From assembly GCF_001638985.1 (NCBI RefSeq), contig NW_017265140.1, positions 806,001 through 870,000 of the forward strand: a DNA stretch of 64,000 nt, written 5' to 3'. Positions 11,084-21,657 of the stretch are shown here, piece after piece (position 1 is the first letter of the stretch; each line of letters begins with the position of its first letter). The notes under the pieces are model-generated. The model searched no databases. It was not told the origin of the DNA and worked only from the letters and a program-made list of their open reading frames with translations. Source of the stretch: Phycomyces blakesleeanus NRRL 1555(-). Its lineage: Eukaryota; Mucoromycota; Mucoromycetes; Mucorales; Phycomycetaceae. The translations under genes were made by a program, and so were the position numbers.

Positions 11084-11602
11084 TTATTTTTCAAAATAGT
11101 CACTAACTATAGCGTCTTCAAATCCAACACGAGGTGAATTGGTTGGAGTACTGATGTGAACGGCTTCAAAGCTGTGTGTTCTGGTTTGACCATCATCCTC
11201 TGTAGTACGATAAAAGGACGCCTCTGTGATCACATTCTCCAACACGTCGGATTGCAGTTCTTCTGGCTCTCTTTGGCTGGTCTTTAGTGTGGGAGGTGGT
11301 GCATTCTGCTTGAGGTGATAGGTGTTTTCAAGAGAGGCAATATCGGCCTTGAGACTCTCGATGACGTTGAGCATGTCCTGGATGTCATCCTTTGGCTCTA
11401 GGATTGTCCTATAGAACGATCTGTACTGAACTGTATTTGATGCACCTGCACCAACTGCGACTGCGGCTGCGGTTGCTGCCTTTGCTGCTACCACGGCTGT
11501 TACGGCTGGGGTGCCGGCTCCGACTGTTGATGATGATAATAACCTAAAGGCAGACGCTGAACGAAGGTTTGCCTTGATTGTATTGACAGTAGAAAAAGAC
11601 AT
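11084..11602 (-). CDS. Unknown protein, possibly mitochondrial
   Basis: A single-exon frame of 172 residues from an ATG. The first 60 residues lack acidic residues and are rich in Ser, Ala and Arg (MSFSTVNTIKANLRSASAFR, LLSSSTVGAG), as in a mitochondrial presequence, followed by an Ala/Val-rich stretch. Then come YRSFYRTILEPKDDIQDML and a predicted coiled helix (NVIESLKADIASLENTYHLK). The C-terminal third is polar and ends DAIVSDYFEK. I do not recognise the family. Codon structure and a clean ATG context favour a real gene. The orientation matches the REEP-type gene downstream, about 260 bp away. Confidence 0.65.
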   Translation of the reverse strand: MSFSTVNTIKANLRSASAFRLLSSSTVGAGTPAVTAVVAAKAATAAAVAVGAGASNTVQYRSFYRTILEPKDDIQDMLNVIESLKADIASLENTYHLKQNAPPPTLKTSQREPEELQSDVLENVITEASFYRTTEDDGQTRTHSFEAVHISTPTNSPRVGFEDAIVSDYFEK

Positions 11603-13448
11603 TTTTGCTTTGTATTTTTTTGGTGGTTTCTTAGTATAAATTTTTTGATATATTTATATTAAAGAGAGAAAGAGAGAAAATGTAATGCAAGCAGAGAAAT
11701 AAGACCAAAGAAAAAATGGGGTTTTTGACACGTCAACTGATATTGTCACGATCGTAGCTATTTTCTATGCATTAATTCCATATATTTTTTTAATATCAGT
11801 TTTAATCAATCAATATCCCTATTGAATTTAATGAACTCCAATAGTCAGATGGATAAGCAGACAGAGCAACATTCGATCAATTATTAATACGCAATCTCAA
11901 TAGCCCAAAGGTGTATGGTCAAAGCTCTTTTGAAACCTAATTTGACTCAAGACATTCATATCCATACATAATAAAGTTCAAAAGCATATCAGATCATTTC
12001 CCCTCCCCCATGGCACAACTGCTACCAACCAAAACAGATCTTTAGACTCACACAAAACCAGTACAATACAGTACAAGGTGAGGGCAACCCACTATACCTA
12101 TCGATACTTATCAAACGTCATCTTACTCACATGAATCACAAAAGGTGTCACCATCAGATACCCTTTGCCTTTCCTTCCCTTTTTCTCTTACCCAAAAAAA
12201 AAGACCAATTAAAATTGAAAATATATATATGTTTCACTTGAAACCCCCCCTTCATATTCTTCTACTTTATATTGTTAAACAAATTAGATACATGGGTAGC
12301 ATTAACGATCCCACATTTGTTGTTTGTATCTGTATATCACACTTCCCTTTAGAGTAGTCTGTATTTTGCAGTATGCTGAATAATACTATCAAATATTTGG
12401 ATTACAAACTTGATCTCCAAATACCAGGTAACACACAAATGCCATCAGTAAGTAGCAGATAACAATACACCACCAATGATTCAAATGCTCTCTGTTTCAT
12501 ACTCTATCCAATTATATAAAGCCATTTTCGCAAATATTCATATATTCTTTTGAATAAGCCTAGAACCATTATGACTAGCAAAGTATCTAGCGGACAAACC
12601 CATGCAATCTACAGATAAACAGCCACTATTGTCTTTGTTAGATAAACAGCCACTATTGTCTTTGTTAGACAAACAAACAAACAAAAAGATTAGATTTCCC
12701 TTGGGTTTACATAATCATTGGCACACACACATATTGAATACTCTTGTACAATATCAATGGTCCCGTTATCAAAAGATATGCATTTTAATTTTATTTCGAG
12801 GTTTTTCTTTAATAAAGCAGAATGTATAACTTGAATATCCGTTACTGGCTATTACATATACTACTAACTGGTATCAATTGACTAAATACACATCTTTTGA
12901 TCCAACTACTCTCCTTTTATTTATTTATACATATAGCAATAAGCCAGACTTGGTTTTTACAGAACACAATCTACAAAGTAAATTCAACTTTTCTCAACAG
13001 GTAAAACAGGAGATAATTATACCAGCTGTTTTTATATATGGCTATGCTCCGTAATGCTTCAAAAAATGAATCGACATAAAACAGCTGTCTTATTCTCTAG
13101 CCCTGAGAAGCCAGCATAAGATTCACTCGTCTCCAGACCCATTAGATTAACAACCCTAGTACGATAGTCACACTCCTCAATCTATAACTTTTACCTTTTG
13201 CTATTCTCTTACTAGCTTCAAGACACAGCTGCTAAATGTCTTTGACATTATTCTCTTTTTTCTCTTTTTGGTCAAAAGTCTCACTCATGCATGTACAAAC
13301 CCCTCCTATAAGATCTTTAAAATTACGACTGTTTTATTTTTTATTTTTTTAAAAAAAAAATCTCGTTTATTATTTCTTCAACCCTTTATATTTATATACA
13401 TTCTTATATAAAAATCTAATAAGGATAAACTTTGAACCATAGCTTACA
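11603..13448. other. Intergenic region
   Basis: AT-rich DNA without supported genes. It contains a tandem duplication at 12614-12671 in which about 29 bp (core ACAGCCACTATTGTCTTTG) occurs twice. It also has a T7-A10 palindrome at 13344-13360. Short plus frames near 12145 and 12602 are low-complexity or made by the duplication. Confidence 0.55.
12614..12671. repeat. Direct duplication of about 29 bp
   Basis: The block GATAAACAGCCACTATTGTC plus the following TTTGTTAGA occurs twice head to tail with one base change. Probably a replication slippage product. Confidence 0.8.
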
Positions 13449-13682
13449 TTGTTAGAAGAAAATGAACGCATGCTGGATGGCTTTGGAATTGTGATGATGA
13501 GGATTAGAGCCATAGGAGATGCCTATTTCTCGGACTTGGACCTCGAGGAAGATGTTCAAAACGAAGAGCTTACACCACAATATATCGCAACAGAAAACGT
13601 AGACAAGTTGCAATTATATGATGACCTTAGCCCAGAATATACCTACCTTGCAGAAGCAAGTTCTGAAGATGATTCAGAATGA
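13449..13682 (+). CDS. Short acidic ORF of unknown origin
   Basis: Up to 77 residues if read from a TTG at 13449; the first ATG inside lies at 13461. The sequence is acidic (DLDLEEDVQNEEL, ASSEDDSE) and has no recognised domain. It lies directly before the decayed Harbinger transposase and could be a leftover part of that element rather than a gene. It may also be fortuitous. Confidence 0.3.
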   Translation: MLEENERMLDGFGIVMMRIRAIGDAYFSDLDLEEDVQNEELTPQYIATENVDKLQLYDDLSPEYTYLAEASSEDDSE

Positions 13683-13739
13683 CCAGGGTCTTTGTTAGTC
13701 CATGTGTTCCCAAGGGTGTGAAAGAACACAACAACTACA

Positions 13740-14370
13740 CTTTGATCAGTAAGGTCAATCTTACTTCCCCCCGGTCATTAGAATGCATAGCTAACAATCA
13801 TAACTACAACATGTGAGTGATACTACTTTGACATATGAAGTATATTCTGCCTACGGCTCATTTATCAAGACTTTTAATGATTCCCCCAAGAATCTCAAAA
13901 GATATATCATGATCTTTTAATTCTTTTTAACCAATATCTCTCTTTTTTTTTCAAGAAATTTACCAAGCTAAGAATCAAAAGGCTGAGAGTAAGGATGTTG
14001 AGCGTGTGTTTGGTGTATTTCAGGCACGTTTTGCCGTAATCTCCAGGCCAAATAGGATGTGGATCAAAGACACTTTATATGGCATTATGACAGAGTATAC
14101 AATGTTTACACTATATGGCTGTTGAGGATAAGAGAGACAGAGAATCACAAGCTTGTGAATAAGATGGAGGACAGGATATAGCAGATGAAGGCCATAACAT
14201 CGATATATATATAGATAGATAGATAGATCCTGTTTCAGCTTAGAGCACATTTAGTTTCTGGTTTGGAGTGCTCGTTTCCTAAGGAGGAAAGCTTTGCCAG
14301 ATAGCCTTCCAAAGGCATCTGAGATCTAGAACCGGTGAACAGTACTTCAATTTTGAAACAGGATCTTATT
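13740..14370 (+). pseudogene. Decayed PIF/Harbinger transposase, C-terminal part
   Basis: Several frames on the plus strand together recall the C-terminal half of Harbinger transposases. Around 13830-13900 YGSFIKTFNDSPKNLKR resembles the segment following the catalytic core. At 13961-14080 AKNQKAESKDVERVFGVFQARF and RPNRMWIKDTLYGIM match the typical AKNQE-RKDVERAFGVLQ-RFAI-RGPARLW signature. After a frameshift, HYMAVEDKRDRESQ matches the HNMIVEDERD block. Frameshifts and stops near 13808, 13905 and 14130 show it is dead. The N-terminal half with the first catalytic Asp residues is not recognisable. Confidence 0.75.
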
Positions 14371-14468
14371 GAGAGCTTGTATAAGAGAGAGAGAGAAGGC
14401 GAGAGGTGCCAAAAATAATTGAATAAATAAGTAAAACGTGTATATATATATATAGTTTAATTTCTATC

Positions 14469-14963
14469 TTAATTACTGTCAACGTTATTTCTACTGTCAC
14501 CAGAGCCTTTCTCCATAATTTTATTTTGCATATTTAACATCCACTGACGCTTAGTAGGATCTTTAATTTCGTTTGCATCAATGGCTATAAACTGTGCTTC
14601 AGCTATCAGTCGTTGCGCTTTAGTAAGCAGTATCCGTTCTTCAGCTACTAGCCGCTCAGCTTCGGCCACACGTATTTGTTCTTTAACCAACAGTAGTTGA
14701 GCAGCAGCTTGGTCCTTGGCGACTTTATTTGTGAGATCAGATGTGTCGTTTACCTCCAAGGTTGTAGTCTCGTCAATTCTGGCAGAGAACGTCTGCATCA
14801 TCTCTTGGAAAGATCTCTTTTTAGGCTCATTAGTCACCATCTGCTGCGTTCTACCAGTGGGCGGAGACAGAGAAATGTCAGATCCACTGTCAGCTTCTTC
14901 GAGTGTATTTGCTACAGCAACATCAACATCAGCAGTAGCTGTAGCAGTAGCAGTAGCAGCAGC

Positions 14964-14995
<32 letters not shown>

Positions 14996-15666
14996 CAACA
15001 GAATTAGCACCAGTTTTGGAGTTCTTGGCCCTCTTTTTTTCGACGGACTTCATAACTGCATCTATCCACTTTTTTTCGCGTGCAAGTACTTGGTGGCAGT
15101 GGTCCAAGGTAAAGTTTGTCTTCATCTGGGTCCTATAGATTGTCTTAGCCCTGAATTTCTAGACTATTGCTTTAATAATCACGAAATATATATATACATA
15201 TATGCGTATGTATGTATTTATATAAATTAGCTTACGTTGGTATAATCAAGAGAACCGCTTGGATTTTCCTGTTCGACTTTAGCCAAGATTCTGACATATT
15301 TGCTGACTCCCTTGTTTATAAGTTGCCAGCGATTTGTCAAGGCACGAGCATTCCGCTCGATAGCATTATTGACATTTGAGTTCTTGTAATGGTCGGCGAT
15401 CCTAGACCAAAATGTACCACCCTTTTGTTCATCGTCAGGTCTTGGATAAAAGGCAATAGAAATAAAAGACTCGCATAGGCGTATATCCTCCTCTATAGTG
15501 AAATTTTTTCTAGGTTGTAAAGACTCTTTTATATATGCGTTAGTAATATATTATTATTCGTTGTTATATTAGTACCAGATGTGGGTAACTGGAAATTAAT
15601 AAGATGAAGTCCATTGGAATTGGAATTCTCAGGTTGGTCAATGGTAATGGGTGTGTTGCTACTCAT
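14469..15666 (-). CDS. Harbinger-associated Myb/SANT- and NAM-like accessory protein, 3 exons
   Basis: Exons in reading order: 15666-15576, 15525-15236, 15125-14469, giving 345 residues. A TACTAAC branch site lies in the first intron. Residues 30-130 (FTIEEDIRLCESFISIAFYP, FWSRIADHYKN, NAIERNARALTNRWQLINK) form the Myb/SANT-like module. FTLDHCHQVLAREKKW corresponds to the NAM-associated C-terminal region of the accessory proteins that PIF/Harbinger elements need besides the transposase. A Thr/Ala microsatellite tract and coiled helices rich in AERL-AEERIL-AQRLIAEAQ follow. The gene converges on the decayed transposase, as if both belonged to one element. It has no disabling mutation. It could be the last intact part of a dying element or a retained host gene. 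Confidence 0.8.
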
Positions 15667-17196
15667 TGGTAAAAATAAATTTAATTTTTAATACATATAT
15701 ACATATAAAAAAAAAGGTGAAAGAAAATTCAGTCTCGATCCAAAAAAAAAAAAAAATTAAAGATACTGCTGGAATTTTTGTTGTTTTTTTTTTTTTTCAA
15801 GTGAAGTCAGGACAAACATTTAATTGAGTAACACTTCATTATCTCTTTATGCCTTTCTTGAAATGAATTTCTACTATAAATTGAACAATTATGTCTGTCA
15901 AACTGTCATAACCTACTTGAGCCTCTTTCTTTATTTGATTTCTTTGCTCAAACAATCACTTGAACTATAAGGACATTATGCACTACTTCTCGACCAGTCG
16001 CCAAAATTAATATGTACCTGATTGCCAAGAAGTATATTGAAACTTAAAACTTGATGGATATTGTTGACGTGATTTGATCCGACAATGAAAATAAAATGTG
16101 AACAAATTAGAACTTTTTTTTTGATCAATGTACCTGACACATTCAAATCAAACTTTAGCATATAACTAGCTTTTTATATCGAGACTTCAGGTTGGAAGAG
16201 ATTCAAAAGAGAAATAATAATATAATACAATCATCAAATTACCCAAGTGGCTCAGTTAGTACGGATAGATTCGGTTGATTGCTTTTAATTGTCTAAAGAA
16301 GTAATATATGTAGATGCTAGTAAGAGATTATGAATGATCTTTGACTATCAAAGGTATATTTGATTCTTTCATTGTAAATGCGGCTCCATTATGTTATTTT
16401 TTATGTTCTGACTGTATATGTGGTCTCTGTTTCTTTGATTCACTTGCCAAAGACAATGTATAAAGATGTTTGTAAGAAGTTCAATGTTTCAACTCTATTA
16501 CTCTATTTGAATTTAATTTTAATTTTAATTTAACTAGTTATTATTTTTATCTCTGCTCTTTACTCGTCTTTGGTCTTGAATGTAAAGTGGCTTTAAAATG
16601 TACGAAATTAAACGGGTGTTTAAATCTTGTCTAATTTTACTATTGTATTTTTTTTTTTGTATTAAATTTCAAGAATATCAAGTAATACATATTACATAGA
16701 CTCTCTATATACTGTTAAAGAACAGCATTACTATTACTGTTGATATTACCACTGGCTCTGTTAGTACTTCTTCTACTAGAACAACAAAAGTCTTTAAGAA
16801 AGTAAAGGATATCCTTAGAGACAAAATCAAATAAAAATCAAAGCGCTTGAATGTAATATGATTTAATTTAATTTAATTTGTGGGATTATAAACACTGCGG
16901 ATTACCCACACATTCATTAGACTATTATTATTATTGTGCCTTTTTCTTATTTTTGCATCACATATATAAATGTCGTACCAAAATAAAAAATATATTATTA
17001 TGTGTATCTCATTTAATCAGTTACATTAATTATCCTTTTCTCTTCTCTTCCTATCCATTTGCCAACCTTTGTCTCCCAACCCATACACTCTCATTCCCTC
17101 CTCCCCCATCCCATTCCTTTCCATTCCTCTAATTTAATTTCTTATCCACTCTCTATTTCTGCTGTACTTCTTGATCTGATATACACTCCATCACAA
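15667..17196. other. Intergenic region
   Basis: AT-rich sequence between divergent genes, with homopolymer runs near 15747-15760 and 15784-15797. No complete gene seen. A stretch at 16251-16285 recalls a tRNA 5' half (AAGTGGCTCAGTTAG) but has no partner arms. Confidence 0.5.
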
Positions 17197-18329
17197 ATGA
17201 GTCCTACCCAAAGGCGCTTTATCATTCGCAGAGCTGTATCTGATGAAAGCATAACTCCAAAAAGTATACATGGATACATCACAATTCGTAATTAGAATGC
17301 TTATATTTTGTAAATTCTCATTCGATAGCCACGGCTCCATTGTCTTTTGCCAATAACGCATCTCAAAAGACCTCTGTATTTACCACCACAAAGGCACAAG
17401 TGGCTCCAGTATCATCAGCAGCAGCCTCAGCCAAACCATCCTCCAAAACATCAAAGACAACCACCCGTTCGAGTCTGATATCAAAGGCTAATCCACCATC
17501 CACTCCAGTTGTGCTCTACACTTCGCCCACCTCTTCACCAACAGCCAGGTCTACTAATTCTGCCCTGGCTGCCGGCAGTGATTCTGGTTCTGGTGGGATC
17601 TCGGGTGGTGGTATTGCCGGTATCGTTATTGGTGTACTTGCAGTTGTTGCGATTATTGCGTTTGCTTTGGTCAGACGACGCAGACGAAACATTCGGGAAG
17701 ACCAGCGCAATAGTCGATTCTTTAACACACCATCGAATGTTACACCAGCTATTGTTCATGGATATGCATCCAATTTGCAATCTCCGTATAGTGAAAAACA
17801 AAACACTATCAGTGTGTCTCCATATTCCATTAAGCAGCAGCAGCAGCAGCAGACTGCAATATCCATGCCTCCGGCCACACTTCAGAATAATTACAACAAC
17901 ATCAATAATCAACACACCAACCAAGAATCGATGATGTACAGCAATCAGTCCAATTTTGTTACACCTATTCCAATTACTCAAGAGAAAGCGGTATCGACAC
18001 CAGCACCAGAAGAAACAGGAGCAGCGGATGTCTGGCAGCACCCAATTGGCACCTTTACTGTCATCACGACATTTATGCCTAGTCTGAACGATGAATTGAC
18101 TATTTTACCAGGTGACCGAGTTAAATTGTTTGTGGAGTACGACGATGGATGGTGTCTCGGCGTAAACGAGAGTCGTGGTAATGCGCAGGGCGTCTTCCCA
18201 CTTCACTGTATTCGCGAACCACCTCAGGAATCAAGACCAAACAGCTCAATGGCAATGACCGTGCCTTCTGTGTCCGATGATCACCGGCTGAGTAAAAGAG
18301 GAAGTTCTGTTCTGCGGCAAAAGGAGTAA
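17197..18329 (+). CDS. Single-pass SH3-domain membrane protein, FUS1-like architecture, 2 exons
   Basis: Proposed exons 17197-17263 and 17329-18329, 355 residues. Exon 2 has no in-frame ATG before its conserved part, so the short first exon supplies the start (ATG at 17197). It joins through a GTATAC donor and a TCGATAG acceptor. The N-terminal 110 residues are Ser/Thr/Ala-rich and probably O-glycosylated outside the cell. A transmembrane helix (GIAGIVIGVLAVVAIIAFAL) spans about 117-137, followed by RRRRR, which sets the C terminus in the cytosol. A polar Gln/Asn linker leads to an SH3 domain at about 264-318 (TFMPSLNDELTILPGDRV, DDGWCLGVN, GVFPLHCI). Yeast Fus1 has the same order and also lacks a signal peptide. 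A role in cell-surface signalling or hyphal fusion is inference. Confidence 0.8.
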
Positions 18330-18498
18330 AAAATAATAATAAATAATAATAATAATAATAATAACCTTTCTATATATATATACTCAACATTTCTATCCTT
18401 TTATCTAAAGTGCTTTTACTATTAAGACAATTGGAAACCCTTTATATATATATTTCTTTATAATTTATTGGTAATGACACTCTAAATACCTTGCTGTA

Positions 18499-18535
<37 letters not shown>

Positions 18536-19848
18536 CGACGATAACAACAATGTGGTTGATCCACAAAAATAATAAGATGCCTACTTTTATACGTCTTTGA
18601 TAATAAAGAAGTATTTTGTTTGGTCTTTAAAGTTTAGTAGTAAATAAATGTTCATAGCCAAAGTAACACCCTCTAGCAAACATTATATATATATATGTGT
18701 TGTTGTTGTTTTGTTTTTCTGTTTGGGCAATTAATGATAAATTGATACAGAAACTAGTGAGACAATCTAAAGGAAATAATGAAATGTACACTGGAAGATT
18801 CCTTCAGGAACATTATATAAAATGATGTTGTACGGTGTGATCTATCTGGTCCGGACTACCTTCCCCGGTAAGGTTTATCACTAAATGATTGACTGAATGA
18901 CTGAATGACTGTAGATACTACTTTGGATATCTATATAATTATACATATAAACGGTTGAACACACTGGTATATTTTTGAATAAGAAAAAGAGAACAATATT
19001 AATAATAATAATAATAATAATAAAAAGGGATAATTATTGTTAAATATTCTTACCTATTTATTTATATATTGTGTGTTGCACTTCACATGCTATCATCTAC
19101 ATGTCTTTTTTTAAAAAAAAATTAGGCTTACACTAACTCATTCATTCATTCACGCACAGAATATATATATATATATATTGGTGATTATAGAAATCGATTA
19201 ATGGAAATTATTAATTGCTTATAGGATATGCATGACCTTTACCTCTTTTTTTTTTCCTTTTTAAAGCTAAATTCAACCAATCAATTAATTGGTTTTAATA
19301 TTTCTTGTCAAGCATGCAGTAATAAGCTCTAATGATTAGAATAAGCATATTTTGTTTTGGGTTTTATTTTCACTGACAATTGCCTGCTTTAGATGTCTCT
19401 AATATCTTAATTGATACCTGTGCGTGTAAGTTATAGATTGTCGGTGACACTATCAAGTGTTTTCTGTACTACCACCTACTCTTGGTATTCAACATGCCAC
19501 TGATGTGTGTGTATGTTATATACGGTGACTGTCTGTAGTATATTTCTCTATATTATTTTTCTAAACTTCCTCCTTATTTTCATTCGTATTACTATATTTA
19601 GTCATATTCCGATAATTAACTCACAAAATAATACATATATGAAATAAGAAAAGGTTAATAAGGAATTGCAACAAGATATTAATTATTAGTTGTAATAAAT
19701 ACAAAAAAAAAACTTATATATAGAAATGAATAAGAAAGAATTAAAGGTACAAAAGCATAGCACTTGTTGCTATTAGTATTGTTATTGTTATTATTATGGC
19801 TGCTGTAATTCATGGATTAAAACGTTCCTCCATTAATATTTGGTATAA
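18330..19848. other. Intergenic region with a long poly(A) tract
   Basis: AT-rich DNA between the SH3-protein gene and the 3' end of F-box gene A. It includes an ATA trinucleotide run near 18338-18363, an uninterrupted run of 34 A at 18501-18534, a second ATA run near 18998-19022 and a T7-A9 palindrome at 19106-19121. No coding sequence supported. Confidence 0.6.
18501..18534. repeat. Poly(A) tract, 34 bp
   Basis: Uninterrupted homopolymer about 170 bp after the stop codon of the SH3-protein gene. It could be a slippage product or the tail of a retroposed RNA. No target duplication was recognised. Confidence 0.9.
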
Positions 19849-21657
19849 TTAGAGAAATATATTGGTTTTGTCTATAATGACTTGTTTGATTGATTTGAAC
19901 CTTAAAGCGGTGGAGAAATTCCCGGTAATTGGCGTATAAGTCACATCATCGTCGAGACCTTCATATGGATGGTAAATGGCTCGGTATATCCGATTTCGTT
20001 CTCTAGAATAATCTCTGAAATAAAAGACACCTTTAGGTACGTCATTTTTCGTCCGATCCCATGTGGTGGTTAGTTTGCCGGTCGTTGTGTGAGTATAACT
20101 TTTTCCGGTCCTTGAGTAACTAAGATAAACCTCTACAAGGTGTCCATCCTCTTCGTCGGACAAAGTACTGTCAGGCCTGATGTGCACAGTACCGGATAAG
20201 AGATTAGAATTCGTGTACATCTTTAGGTTGATTAATAATAATGTCGAAAGTTGAGTGAATGGCATTCTGATGGCTAGGTATTCAGGTTCTTCAAAGGTTG
20301 GGCTTTCTATCTCAACATCCTTCAAACTAAAGTACTCCAGTTGTCTGCAGCAATTTGATATGTACTCAAAAAACCCTGGCTGGACGAGCGATTCAAAAAG
20401 TTTCAGGCGTAATAGTCCATGTCTTAAAGCAGTCGTATGCTTCGGGAAATCCTTGTTGACGGAAAGCTGGGCATTATCTAGCTCAAGCTCGATCAAAGAT
20501 TGGCATCCATACAGAATATCTTCCACTCCAAATTCCTCATAATCGCAGTATATTCTTAAGTGAACAAGATTCGAAAATCCATGCGCACCTAGGTCAGAGA
20601 AGTCTCCAAAAGTCATGCACTCGTCATATGAGTGGGCAATGAGTCTTAGACTCTTTAGCGACTCAGAAAATAGTTGTGTACAAGCTGTCTGGTTGGCTGG
20701 AAGGACAGGGGCATGGAGGTTGATAAAGCAACTTATTTCGATATGCTCGATCTTAGCCCCACTCTTGGCAATATTATTTAAGATAAAAGACATCTGCATT
20801 CCGTCGACTTCGTAAGTTTTCAGGTAAATCCGTTTTAGGAAAGGACAAAACGGTGGCAGAGCCAGAAGTCTATCGAGTGCTTTTTGGTCTGATGGAGTAG
20901 GCTCTATAGATCCTTCTTCTACCATCAGATCAAAAGTCTCCAGTAAAGGATATATTGATGATATAAAGTACATCCAGATACCATCGAACGAGTCAAACCC
21001 AAAGTAGATGCTTTTTATGGCCTTCGCGGGTTTTACTTTTGTGAATTCCTTGATTTCTGCATAATCTATCTTTTGAAGACACATCCAGCACTTTAGGTAT
21101 TGTAGTCGTGGCAGGTAGTAGTGAAGTTTTTCAAGTGTTCTCCAAGTAAAGTTTTTTCTATCAACCGAATGATGCGTCTGACTTAATGTAAGGTGAGTGA
21201 GGGACGGCAAAACACTCAATGCCTCAAACAGCTTTAATGGATCTGATATAACGGCATAAGTATCAAATTCTATAGACATGTGTGTCAATAACTTCCATCC
21301 ACTAAAATTGGTCTGGACAAAATGATCGTTGTAGGTTTCCGCCCTTTTGTGCTCAAATTTCTTTACGTTGGGGAAACGTCTGATCAGCATTGGAATTAAA
21401 GTATCCATAGGAGAATCTAGGTCGACTACTTTGATCGATTGTACGTAACGGCCCTTCTCCGTCAAGGCTCCCCTTTTGACACACTTGTGAAATCTGAATA
21501 TCCAGTCGTGGCTACTGATCTTCAATTCTTTCCACAAAACTCGTTGAAAAGTCTCTTTCCAGATTTTACATACTAGCGAGCATTCTTTTTGATCATTTGT
21601 TCCAAGAAAATCACCAATGACCAAGAAGATTTCGAGCGGTAATTTTGAAATCGTCAT
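19849..21657 (-). CDS. F-box/LRR-like protein, array copy A
   Basis: 602 residues from MTISKLPLEIF, the start that matches the other copies; an upstream in-frame ATG at 21714 would add 19 hydrophobic residues. The F-box lies at about 3-45 (SKLPLEIFLVIGDFLGTNDQ, CSLVCKIWKETFQRVLW) and should bind Skp1, making the protein a substrate receptor of an SCF ubiquitin ligase. The rest is a degenerate leucine-rich (RNI-like) solenoid with repeated blocks such as LSVLPSLTHLTLSQ, LPRLQYLKCW, SNLVHLRIYC and RQLEYFSLKDVEI. The C-terminal block (YLSYSRTGKSY ... RFKSIKQVIIDKTN) is shared by all copies. Single exon. Target unknown. It is the most divergent open copy and lies about 4.7 kb from copy B. Confidence 0.9.
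   Translation of the reverse strand: MTISKLPLEIFLVIGDFLGTNDQKECSLVCKIWKETFQRVLWKELKISSHDWIFRFHKCVKRGALTEKGRYVQSIKVVDLDSPMDTLIPMLIRRFPNVKKFEHKRAETYNDHFVQTNFSGWKLLTHMSIEFDTYAVISDPLKLFEALSVLPSLTHLTLSQTHHSVDRKNFTWRTLEKLHYYLPRLQYLKCWMCLQKIDYAEIKEFTKVKPAKAIKSIYFGFDSFDGIWMYFISSIYPLLETFDLMVEEGSIEPTPSDQKALDRLLALPPFCPFLKRIYLKTYEVDGMQMSFILNNIAKSGAKIEHIEISCFINLHAPVLPANQTACTQLFSESLKSLRLIAHSYDECMTFGDFSDLGAHGFSNLVHLRIYCDYEEFGVEDILYGCQSLIELELDNAQLSVNKDFPKHTTALRHGLLRLKLFESLVQPGFFEYISNCCRQLEYFSLKDVEIESPTFEEPEYLAIRMPFTQLSTLLLINLKMYTNSNLLSGTVHIRPDSTLSDEEDGHLVEVYLSYSRTGKSYTHTTTGKLTTTWDRTKNDVPKGVFYFRDYSRERNRIYRAIYHPYEGLDDDVTYTPITGNFSTALRFKSIKQVIIDKTNIFL

Noticed and set aside
14697..15230. Long plus-strand frames rich in Ser or Val opposite the accessory gene
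   Set aside because: They are the complements of the Thr/Ala/Gln codon repeats of the minus-strand gene and contain no domain.
16251..16330. tRNA-like segment (AAGTGGCTCAGTTAG)
   Set aside because: Only a D-arm-like stretch is present; no acceptor pairing, anticodon arm or T arm with TTCGA/TTCAA follows.
17535..18041. Minus-strand frame of 168 residues
   Set aside because: Antisense of the SH3 membrane protein gene; starts without ATG context and is low-complexity.
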